Source of the DNA: Alistipes sp.
GTDB lineage: Bacteria > Bacteroidota > Bacteroidia > Bacteroidales > Rikenellaceae
Reading direction: 5' to 3'
Length of the DNA stretch: 42,634 nucleotides
NCBI GenBank assembly: GCA_017646625.1
Contig: JAGCMF010000022.1
Location: 1 to 42,634, forward strand
The position numbers and the translations under genes were made by a program. The stretch's first letter is position 1; the number at the start of each line of letters is the position of its first letter. The notes beneath the pieces are model-generated. The model did no database searches. It worked only from the letters and a program-made list of their open reading frames with translations, and was not told the origin of the DNA. Below, one piece after another: positions 15,138 through 22,676 of the stretch.

Positions 15138-17129
15138 TTAGAGTATGCCTACGAGGGTTAGTATGAGCACCGCAACGAGGAATACCAACGCGAAGGTTAC
15201 ATAGTTGTTTACACGACCTGTGCGCAGACGCATCACAAACTTGTTTATACGATGCATCATCTGTACCCACCACTGACCCAGAAGCGAGTCTACCTTATCC
15301 TTGTGGCGGATGTTATACTGATGTGGTGATGGGAATATCTCTCCCTTGTCTACGGCGCGACCATCTACCGTATCCTTCATCAGAGGCTTGCCTATGCTCT
15401 CGAGACCTTCGGCAAACGACTCTCCCGTATACTGCATCTTGGTGTTTACTGCCGTAAAGCCGCAACCCCATGTGGGACCCTCGGTAACCTTGCTCTTGCC
15501 CTGGAGGTGTCTCTTTAGGAGATATAGGAGTATCACCACGGCGAGGAGCACCCAGCATATAGCACTTATGGTCTGTAGTGTAGGTATGAAGTGCTCAAGG
15601 GCGATGTAGTTGTCTGCACCCGTGATGGCCTCGGCAACAAGTGAGATGGGGTGGATGGCAAACTGTGGGAATAGACCGATGAAGAGTATCAGTACCGCAG
15701 GTATCGCCATCGCGCCGATGCGTAGGTTATCCACCTCGCTGCTCTCGGCAACATGTGTTGAACGTGGTGAGCCGAGGAATACTACGCCATAAAGCTTTGT
15801 GAAGGCGAGAACCACGATGCCACCGATGAGTGACAACGAGAAGATGCCCGCTACGGAGTATAGCACCTCGTGGCCGTCGCTTACGCCATTAAACATACCT
15901 ATGTATATCAACACCTCGGAGATGAAGCCGTTGAGTGGTGGAAGGGCGCATATGGCAACAGTGCCGAGAAGCATGAGTATCGCCGTTACGGGCATATGCT
16001 TTGCTATGCCGCCCATCTGATTCATCGCTGTGGTGTGTAGCTTCGAGTAGATGTTACCCGCGCTGAAGAAGAGAAGTGTCTTGAATAGCGAGTGGTTGAC
16101 GGTGTGAAGCAGAGCACCGCAAATGCCACACATGCCTATTAGCGAGCTGCCAGCAGCATGACCAACGGCTGCTATGCCGAGACCTATGAGTATGACACCC
16201 ACATTCTCGATACTTGAGTATGCAAGCAGACGCTTGATGTCGTTCTGCATGGCGGCAAGTATCACGCCCCAGAGGCCTGTTACTATACCAGATAGTAGCA
16301 CGATGAGACCTATGGTGTAGAGTAGCTCGGTGTTGTGGTCTATAGACTGCAGAAGGCGTATGATGCCATATACACCCGTCTTAATCATCACGCCCGACAT
16401 TATTGCAGATACGTGTGAGGGGGCTGCGGGGTGTGCCTCTGGAAGCCAAATGTGCATGGGGAATACACCCGCCTTCATGCCGAAGCCGATGAAGAGGATT
16501 ACAAAGAGTGGCAGTGGGTTTGCAATCTTGAAATATTGCTCTATGGCCTCAAAGTTTGCCGAGCCTGTCACGTTAGATAGGAGCACGAAGCCTACGACGA
16601 GGAACATGAATCCTATATGCATCATCACCAGGTAGTTGAGTGCAGCACGACGCACATCCTGACGCTTTGCCTCGAAGAGGATGAGGATGAACGATGCGAT
16701 GGTCATGAGCTCCCAGGTGAATAGGAACGAGAAGCCACCGCTTGATGTCACCACGAGCATCATCGACACCACAAGAAGCACGAGGGCGGTGTAGTGTAGC
16801 GATATGTGAGCTGGGGATAGTGTTTTGAGGTATCCTGCGACATATCCTCGTGAATATAGCACCGTGGCAAGTGATGCTATGGAGATGATTACGAGGAAGA
16901 GTGACGAGAGCATATCCACGGAGAAGTGTTCAGCGCCGAATATAGGTGTGCTGAACTCCGCAATTGTCATCTCTGTGCCTCGACTAAACACTGTTAGGGC
17001 AATGCCGAATGCCGCCATTGCCGCCGCAGCAATAATGCCTGTTGCCACCCACACCTTATGCTTCACTGGGGTTATGAAGATGGCAACGATGAGGAGTACT
17101 GCTGCAAGTAGAGAGTACAAATACATCAT
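15138..17129 (-). CDS. NuoL/HyfB-like antiporter subunit
   Basis: 663 residues, about 16 hydrophobic segments, with a long C-terminal part from 530 onward as in HyfB. The charged ion-path residues are complete: Glu140 in FTWELMTIAS, Lys219 in GMKAGVFPMHIWLPEAHPA, Lys250 in GVMIKTG, the HTVNHSLFK histidines and Lys350. It is the first gene of the complex in transcription order (B-C-E-F-G-H/I). The ATG (17127-17129) follows the rsmE stop by 15 bases, so the whole set is probably read from the rsmE promoter. Confidence 0.9.
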   Translation of the reverse strand: MMYLYSLLAAVLLIVAIFITPVKHKVWVATGIIAAAAMAAFGIALTVFSRGTEMTIAEFSTPIFGAEHFSVDMLSSLFLVIISIASLATVLYSRGYVAGYLKTLSPAHISLHYTALVLLVVSMMLVVTSSGGFSFLFTWELMTIASFILILFEAKRQDVRRAALNYLVMMHIGFMFLVVGFVLLSNVTGSANFEAIEQYFKIANPLPLFVILFIGFGMKAGVFPMHIWLPEAHPAAPSHVSAIMSGVMIKTGVYGIIRLLQSIDHNTELLYTIGLIVLLSGIVTGLWGVILAAMQNDIKRLLAYSSIENVGVILIGLGIAAVGHAAGSSLIGMCGICGALLHTVNHSLFKTLLFFSAGNIYSKLHTTAMNQMGGIAKHMPVTAILMLLGTVAICALPPLNGFISEVLIYIGMFNGVSDGHEVLYSVAGIFSLSLIGGIVVLAFTKLYGVVFLGSPRSTHVAESSEVDNLRIGAMAIPAVLILFIGLFPQFAIHPISLVAEAITGADNYIALEHFIPTLQTISAICWVLLAVVILLYLLKRHLQGKSKVTEGPTWGCGFTAVNTKMQYTGESFAEGLESIGKPLMKDTVDGRAVDKGEIFPSPHQYNIRHKDKVDSLLGQWWVQMMHRINKFVMRLRTGRVNNYVTFALVFLVAVLILTLVGIL

Positions 17130-17144
17130 TTATTAAATCTTGAG

Positions 17145-17855
17145 TTATAGCTTGTTAATGGTTGCTGTGACCACGGTGGCCACTACTGCTGCAGTCTCGG
17201 TGCGGAGACGTTCCTTGCCGAGGGTTATAGCCTTAAATCCATTTTCGAGTGCAAAGGTAATCTCTTCTTCCGAAAAATCACCCTCTGGGCCGATTAAAAT
17301 TAGTGTATTGTGGCCTTTTGTTATCAATGAACCCAAATATTCGCGCTGGCCGAGAGAACTATTGCAATGCGCAATGAACTTGTCGCCATCGAAGGGCATC
17401 CTCACCACATCCTTGAACGATGTGAGGGGGTGCAGCGTGGGGTGGTAGGCCTTGAGAGACTGCTTCACCGCCGAGGTTATCACCTTAAGTTCGCGTTCAT
17501 GCTTTATCTCACGACGTTCGCTATGCTCCGATACGATGGGTATAACCTCACTTATGCCCACTTCTGTAGCTTTTTCCAAGAACCACTCGAAGCGATCTAT
17601 ATTTTTTGTTGGTGCCACGGCCATGGAGAGACTGTAGGTAGGCTTCTCGTACTCGGTGATTGTCTCCACAACCTCTACCACACAGCGTTTCACGTTGTCA
17701 TCCACCACTTTACAGCGATGCATGTTACCACGGCCGTCGGTGATATGAAGCTCGTCGCCACACCTCATGCGCAGTACACGTATACAGTGTTTAGACTCCT
17801 CTTCCGAAAGAGTGTACCTCGGAAGTGAAATTTCGGGTGCATAAAATAGTTGCAT
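17145..17855 (-). CDS. rsmE: 16S rRNA m3U1498 methyltransferase
   Basis: 236 residues. N-terminal PUA-like domain (LSEEESKHCIRVLRMRCGD), then a SPOUT methyltransferase fold with the SAM-binding knot LILIGPEGDFSEEEI and LGKERLRTETA. The QSLKAYHP segment is also typical. RsmE methylates U1498 of 16S rRNA using S-adenosylmethionine. It heads the operon containing the hydrogenase-4-related complex. The link is probably shared transcription rather than function. Its promoter box overlaps that of the divergent peptidase gene. Confidence 0.93.
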   Translation of the reverse strand: MQLFYAPEISLPRYTLSEEESKHCIRVLRMRCGDELHITDGRGNMHRCKVVDDNVKRCVVEVVETITEYEKPTYSLSMAVAPTKNIDRFEWFLEKATEVGISEVIPIVSEHSERREIKHERELKVITSAVKQSLKAYHPTLHPLTSFKDVVRMPFDGDKFIAHCNSSLGQREYLGSLITKGHNTLILIGPEGDFSEEEITFALENGFKAITLGKERLRTETAAVVATVVTATINKL

Positions 17856-17868
17856 TGCAATAATTTTT

Positions 17869-17886
17869 TTAACTTTGCAAAGTTAA
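17869..17886. promoter_or_regulatory. 18-bp palindrome carrying two overlapping opposed promoters
   Basis: TTAACTTTGCAAAGTTAA is a perfect palindrome. It contains TAACTTTG on the plus strand (17870-17877) and on the minus strand (17885-17878), both exact TAnnTTTG boxes. A minus-strand TTTC at 17908-17905 lies 19 bases behind its box. The plus-strand TTGC near 17850 is a weaker -33. Starts would serve the peptidase gene (ATG 17903) and rsmE (ATG 17855). Confidence 0.7.
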
Positions 17887-17902
17887 TTAAAAAATATTAT
17901 AG

Positions 17903-20143
17903 ATGAAACGTCTTTTAACATTATCGTCATTATTGTTTGTTATGACTATGATTATGTCATGTGGTAGCGAGCAGAAGGCTCTCACTGAAAACCCATTGTT
18001 GGATGAGTGGACCACAGAGTTTGGTGTGCCTCCTTTCGATCAGATTCGCACCGAGCACTACGAGCCAGCCTTCGAGGCTGCCATGCTCGAGCACAATGCC
18101 GAGATCGATGCTATAGTGAATTCCGAGGAGGAGCCTACATTTGAGAGTGTGATTGTCGCCTTGGATAATGCAGGCATCAAGCTCTCGGAGATATGCCTAA
18201 TCTTTGGTATGATATCATCATCAGACCTCGATGCCGAGATGCAGGAGGTGCAGCAGCGCATGATGCCGCTTATCGAGGAGCACTTCAACACTATCATGCT
18301 CAACGATGCACTCTTTGCAAAGGTTAAGGCTGTGTACGATAAGCGTGCTACGCTTGGTCTCGACGACGTGCAGATGCGCCTTGTGGAGAAGACATACAAC
18401 GACTTCGTGCGTTCGGGTGCTTTGCTCGAGGGTGCTGATAAGGAACGCCTCATGCAGATTAATGCCGAGCTCGCAGACCTCTCTATTCGTTTTGGCAACA
18501 ACCTACTTGCGGAGAATGGTAGCTTCTGCCTTGAGCTTACAGATAGCCAGGTTGCTGACCTCCCATCGGGAGTGCGCACACAGGCACAGGAGGCTGCTGC
18601 AAGCATGGGTAAGACAGGCTATGTCTTCACCCTCGATAAGCCCAGCATGTTGCCATTCTTGACATACTCTACTGATCGTGACCTACGTCGTGAGCTCTAT
18701 GATGGCTACCTCATGCGTTGTAACAACGACAATGAGTATGACAACAAGCAGCTTGCCGAGGATATGGCGCGCCTTCGTGTTGAGAAGGCCCACCTCTTGG
18801 GCTACGACTCATACTCGCACTATGTTATTGCTGACCAGATGGCTGGCACTCCAGAGGCTGTATATGCCCTCTTGGATGAGATCTTCGAGCCAGCGTTGGA
18901 GTCTGCAAAGCGTGAGCTTGAGGAGATGCAGCGTCTCTTCGAGAAGGATCACCCAGGTGAGACCTTCGAGAAGTCTGACTGGTGGTTCTATGCCGAGAAG
19001 GTGCGTAAGCAGAAGTATCAGCTTGATGAGGAGGCAGTACGCCAGTATCTATCGTTGGACAACGTGCGTGATGGTATGTTCTACCTCGCAAACCGCCTCT
19101 ATGGCATCACCTTCCGTCCTATCACTGCGCCACGCTACCATAAGGAGTGTACCGTATACCAGGTTCTCGACCACGACCAGTCTCACATCGGTGTGCTCTA
19201 CATCGACCCATACCCACGTAAGTCGAAGAGTGGTGGTGCATGGTGTGGTAACTTCACCGAGCAGCGCTATGTCGATGGTAAGCGTAAGGCTCCTGTCGTA
19301 GGCATCGTATGTAACTTCACACCTCCAGTGGGCGACACTCCATCGCTATTGTCGTTCGACGAGGCGGAGACAATGTTCCATGAATTCGGTCATGCTCTTC
19401 ACTTCCTCTTTGCTGATGTGCGCTACCGTGGTCTCACGGAGGTTGAGGGTGACTTCGTAGAGCTCCCATCACAGATTATGGAGAACTGGGCCTTCGAGCC
19501 AGAGATTATGCAGAAGTATGCCACACACCATAGCACAGGTGAGGTTATTCCCGATAACCTCATCCGCAAGATTCAGAATGCTGCCCTCTTCAACCAGGGC
19601 TTCACAACTACGGAGCTTGCTGCTGCGGCACTCATCGATATGGATATCCACTCGTTGACAAGCTACACAGATATGAATATCGTAGACTTCGAGACATATA
19701 ATCTTGCTACACGTCGTGGTCTCATCCCCGAGATTGCGCCACGCTATCGTTACACTTACTTCGCGCATATCTTCAATGGTGGCTACTCTTCGGGTTACTA
19801 CTTCTACCTTTGGGCAGAGGTACTCGACAAGGATGCCTTTGCGGCGTTCAAGGAGAGCCGTGATATCTGCGACCGTGAGCTTGCCACAAGCTTCCGCTAT
19901 AACCTCCTTTCGCAGGGTGGCCAGCGTCCAGGCATGGAGATGTACCGCACATTCCGTGGTGCCGATCCCGATAAGAGTGCTATGCTCAAGGCTCGTGGTT
20001 TGTGGAGTGAGCCTGAAGAGCAGATTGAGGAGGCTGTTGTTGAGGAGTTTGTTGCTCCTACACGTTTTCAGCCTGGCACACGTCCTGTTCACGACATCTC
20101 GCGCACAGCCAAGACGGTGCGTCCACAGGCCGATGTGGAGTAG
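17903..20143 (+). CDS. M3-family metallopeptidase lipoprotein (Dcp-like), first paralogue
   Basis: 746 residues. A signal peptide with lipobox (IMSC) makes it a lipoprotein facing the periplasm. The M3 body follows the peptidyl-dipeptidase Dcp pattern (NPLLDEW, PPFDQIRTEHYEPAFEAAM). The zinc site is MFHEFGHALH with the third ligand in the following EVEGDFVELPSQIMENW. Near the C-terminus YSSGYYFYLWAEVLDKDAF is the substrate-binding block. Dcp releases C-terminal dipeptides. The last 40 residues (from SEPEEQIEEAVVEE) form an acidic then basic tail absent from the second paralogue. Codon use is strongly biased, suggesting high expression. Its promoter is shared with rsmE. Confidence 0.92.
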   Translation: MKRLLTLSSLLFVMTMIMSCGSEQKALTENPLLDEWTTEFGVPPFDQIRTEHYEPAFEAAMLEHNAEIDAIVNSEEEPTFESVIVALDNAGIKLSEICLIFGMISSSDLDAEMQEVQQRMMPLIEEHFNTIMLNDALFAKVKAVYDKRATLGLDDVQMRLVEKTYNDFVRSGALLEGADKERLMQINAELADLSIRFGNNLLAENGSFCLELTDSQVADLPSGVRTQAQEAAASMGKTGYVFTLDKPSMLPFLTYSTDRDLRRELYDGYLMRCNNDNEYDNKQLAEDMARLRVEKAHLLGYDSYSHYVIADQMAGTPEAVYALLDEIFEPALESAKRELEEMQRLFEKDHPGETFEKSDWWFYAEKVRKQKYQLDEEAVRQYLSLDNVRDGMFYLANRLYGITFRPITAPRYHKECTVYQVLDHDQSHIGVLYIDPYPRKSKSGGAWCGNFTEQRYVDGKRKAPVVGIVCNFTPPVGDTPSLLSFDEAETMFHEFGHALHFLFADVRYRGLTEVEGDFVELPSQIMENWAFEPEIMQKYATHHSTGEVIPDNLIRKIQNAALFNQGFTTTELAAAALIDMDIHSLTSYTDMNIVDFETYNLATRRGLIPEIAPRYRYTYFAHIFNGGYSSGYYFYLWAEVLDKDAFAAFKESRDICDRELATSFRYNLLSQGGQRPGMEMYRTFRGADPDKSAMLKARGLWSEPEEQIEEAVVEEFVAPTRFQPGTRPVHDISRTAKTVRPQADVE

Positions 20144-20187
20144 TAGTATGGTAAATGAAAGAAACCAAAATATCTAAATTAAAATCT

Positions 20188-22296
20188 ATGAAAAAAGTAC
20201 TTTTTGTTATGTCAGCATTGACTTTGGGTCTTGCAAGTTGCGGCCAGTCGACAGATGCCGATGCGCTTGCCAACAACCCACTTCTTGTTGAGTGGGAGAC
20301 ACCTTATCAGACCCCACCATTCTCACAGATTGAACTCAAGCACTACGAGCCTGCTTTCGACTATGCTATCGAGCAGAATAGAGCAGAGATTGATGCCATC
20401 ATCAACAACCCAGAGGCTCCTACCTTTGAGAATACTATCGTTGCTATGGAGCAGTCGGGCGCATTGCTCTCACGTGTGTCAAACTTGTTCTTCGTGTTGA
20501 ACAACTGCTGCACATCTGACCAGATGCAGACTATTGCCCAGAATGTGACACCAAAGCTCACAGAGCTTGGCAACGACATTTCGCTTAACCCAGAGCTTTT
20601 TGCTCGTGTTAAGGTTGTTTACGAGCAGCGCGAGAGCCTCGACCTCGATGTTGAGGATCGTATGCTTCTTGAGGAGACATATAAGAGTTTTGCACGTTCA
20701 GGTGCGTTGCTCGAGGGTGATGCCCAGGAGCTTTACCGCCAGTACACTACAGAGCTCTCACAGCTAACACTCGTCTTTGGCCAGAATGCTCTTGCTGCTA
20801 CTAACGCCTTCGCACTCAATATTACTGATCCAGCAAAGGTTGAGGAGCTTCCTGACTTCGTTAAGGAGGGTCTTGCTGCTGATGCCGAGGCACGTGGTGA
20901 GGAGGGTTGGACAGTGACTCTTCAGGCACCAAGCTATGGTCCTTTCATGACATACTCATCACAGCGTGACCTTAAGGAGCAGCTCTACCGTGCTTATAAC
21001 ACACGTGGTGTAGGTGGCGAGTTTGATAATATGGAGAACATCCGTAAGATTGCTAACCTTCGTCTTCAGATTGCGCAGTTGCTCGGCTACGAGACATACG
21101 CAGACTACGTTTTGGAGGACCGCATGGCCGAGAACCGTATCACTGTTATCAACTTCCTCAACGAGCTTTGTGATGCTACATTGGATTATGCACGTAAGGA
21201 TGTAGCCGCTGTTACAGAGTATGCTCACTCACTTGGTTTCGAGGGCGAGCTTATGCCATGGGATTGGGGTTACTACAACGAGAAGTATAAGGAGGCGAAG
21301 TATGCCATCAACGATGAGCAGATTAAGCCATATTTGCAGCTTGAGAATGCCAAGGAGGCAGTCTTTATGCTTGCTACACGTCTCTACGGTTTGACCTTCA
21401 CTCCAGTATCAAACATCGAGATTTACCACCCAGAGGTTACTGTATACGAGGTTAAGGATGCTGACGGTGAGGTTCTCGCCATCCTCTATCTCGACTTCTT
21501 CCCACGTGAGTCGAAGCGTCAGGGAGCATGGATGACAGAGTTCCGTGGAGCAAGCATCCGTGATGGTGTTGAGCAGCGTCCTTTGGTACAGCTTGTGATG
21601 AACTTCACAAAGCCTACAGCTAACACTCCATCATTGCTCACTTTCGATGAGTTCACTACCTTCCTTCACGAGTTCGGTCATGGTCTCCATGGCATCCTCG
21701 CACAGGGTAAGTATGAGTCTATCAACGGCACAAGCGTTAAGCGTGACTTCGTGGAGCTTCCATCGCAGATCATGGAGAACTGGGCTACAGAGAAGGAGTA
21801 CCTCGACCTTTGGGCGAAGCACTACCAGACAGGCGAGCCTATGCCTGCGGAGCTTATCACAAAGCTTGTAGATGCCAAGAACTACCTTGCTGCTTACTTC
21901 AATGTTCGTCAGCTCTCATTCGGTATGCTTGATATGGCATGGCACACAATCACTACTCCATTCGAGGGTGATGTTATGAGCTTTGAGCTTGCTGCGTTAA
22001 AGCCTACACAGGTGTTGCCTATCGTTGATGGTGCTGCTATGGGCCCATCGTTCACACACATCTTCAGTGGTGGTTATGCTACAGGCTACTATGGTTATAA
22101 GTGGGCAGAGGTGCTTGCTGCAGATGCCTTCTCATACTTCCAGGAGAAGGGTATCTTCTCACAGGAGGTTGCCGACAAGTTCCGTTATGAGGTTTTGGAG
22201 AAGGGTGGCCACGAGCATCCTATGACTCTCTATCAGAACTTCCGTGGTCATAAGCCACAGACAAAGGCCCTCATCGACCAGATGAACCTTGAGTAA
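20188..22296 (+). CDS. M3-family metallopeptidase lipoprotein (Dcp-like), second paralogue
   Basis: 702 residues from the ATG at 20188, which places MKKVLF directly before the signal core and lipobox (LASC). An ATG at 20155 would add a charged leader and is less likely. The zinc site reads FLHEFGHGLHGIL with DFVELPSQIMENW after it, and the C-terminal GYATGYYGYKWAEVLAADAF block is kept. It parallels the gene 44 bases upstream along its whole length but has diverged widely, so the duplication is old. The two are probably co-transcribed and may split peptide substrates in the periplasm. Confidence 0.92.
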   Translation: MKKVLFVMSALTLGLASCGQSTDADALANNPLLVEWETPYQTPPFSQIELKHYEPAFDYAIEQNRAEIDAIINNPEAPTFENTIVAMEQSGALLSRVSNLFFVLNNCCTSDQMQTIAQNVTPKLTELGNDISLNPELFARVKVVYEQRESLDLDVEDRMLLEETYKSFARSGALLEGDAQELYRQYTTELSQLTLVFGQNALAATNAFALNITDPAKVEELPDFVKEGLAADAEARGEEGWTVTLQAPSYGPFMTYSSQRDLKEQLYRAYNTRGVGGEFDNMENIRKIANLRLQIAQLLGYETYADYVLEDRMAENRITVINFLNELCDATLDYARKDVAAVTEYAHSLGFEGELMPWDWGYYNEKYKEAKYAINDEQIKPYLQLENAKEAVFMLATRLYGLTFTPVSNIEIYHPEVTVYEVKDADGEVLAILYLDFFPRESKRQGAWMTEFRGASIRDGVEQRPLVQLVMNFTKPTANTPSLLTFDEFTTFLHEFGHGLHGILAQGKYESINGTSVKRDFVELPSQIMENWATEKEYLDLWAKHYQTGEPMPAELITKLVDAKNYLAAYFNVRQLSFGMLDMAWHTITTPFEGDVMSFELAALKPTQVLPIVDGAAMGPSFTHIFSGGYATGYYGYKWAEVLAADAFSYFQEKGIFSQEVADKFRYEVLEKGGHEHPMTLYQNFRGHKPQTKALIDQMNLE

Positions 22297-22327
22297 GGAG
22301 TTGTGGCCTTGCGCCATGCAATAATTG

Positions 22328-22357
22328 AGGGTGGGTGTCGCTTGCGATGCCCACTCT
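22328..22357 (+). terminator. Terminator after the M3 peptidase pair
   Basis: AGGGTGGGTGTCGC and GCGATGCCCACTCT form a stem with a few G-T pairs, followed by TTTCTGTG. It sits about 30 bases after the second peptidase stop. Confidence 0.6.
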
Positions 22358-22413
22358 TTCTGTGCAAATATAGGTATATATTATGATGTTTTGTTGTAAA
22401 AAAACTCTTTTTC

Positions 22414-22444
22414 TTGGATTGTAAGAATATTAGTGCTATATTTG
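22414..22444 (+). promoter_or_regulatory. Promoter of the beta-helix lipoprotein gene
   Basis: TTGG at 22414-22417, 19 bases of spacer, TATATTTG at 22437-22444. This is a good Bacteroidota consensus. The next start codon with a signal peptide is at 22677. Confidence 0.65.
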
Positions 22445-22676
22445 TATCATGATATAAACTATTGAATAGTAACCCTGTAACGAACTGTGTAGTAAGGCTA
22501 TCTCTGTTCTCTGATGATGTTAGCGATGCTGTGTATTGCTATTTTACTGATTGACAGGTGGTTGTAGTGGTGTGTTTGGTGGTGTTGTAATTTAATGCTA
22601 TGTATGTCATGTGATGTAGGCAGCATTTTTGCAAGATTATATCGAATTAGAAATTGACACAATAATTATTAATACT
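22445..22676 (+). other. Long leader of the beta-helix lipoprotein gene
   Basis: About 225 bases between the promoter and the ATG, G/T-rich (for example GGTGGTTGTAGTGGTGTG). I see no riboswitch consensus and no clear open frame. A second promoter nearer the gene cannot be ruled out. Confidence 0.35.

Noticed and set aside
9806-17129. Functional group-4 NiFe hydrogenase or respiratory complex I
   Set aside because: The NiFe cysteines and most proximal-cluster cysteines are gone, and the NADH-oxidising subunits NuoE, F and G and other complex I genes are not present.
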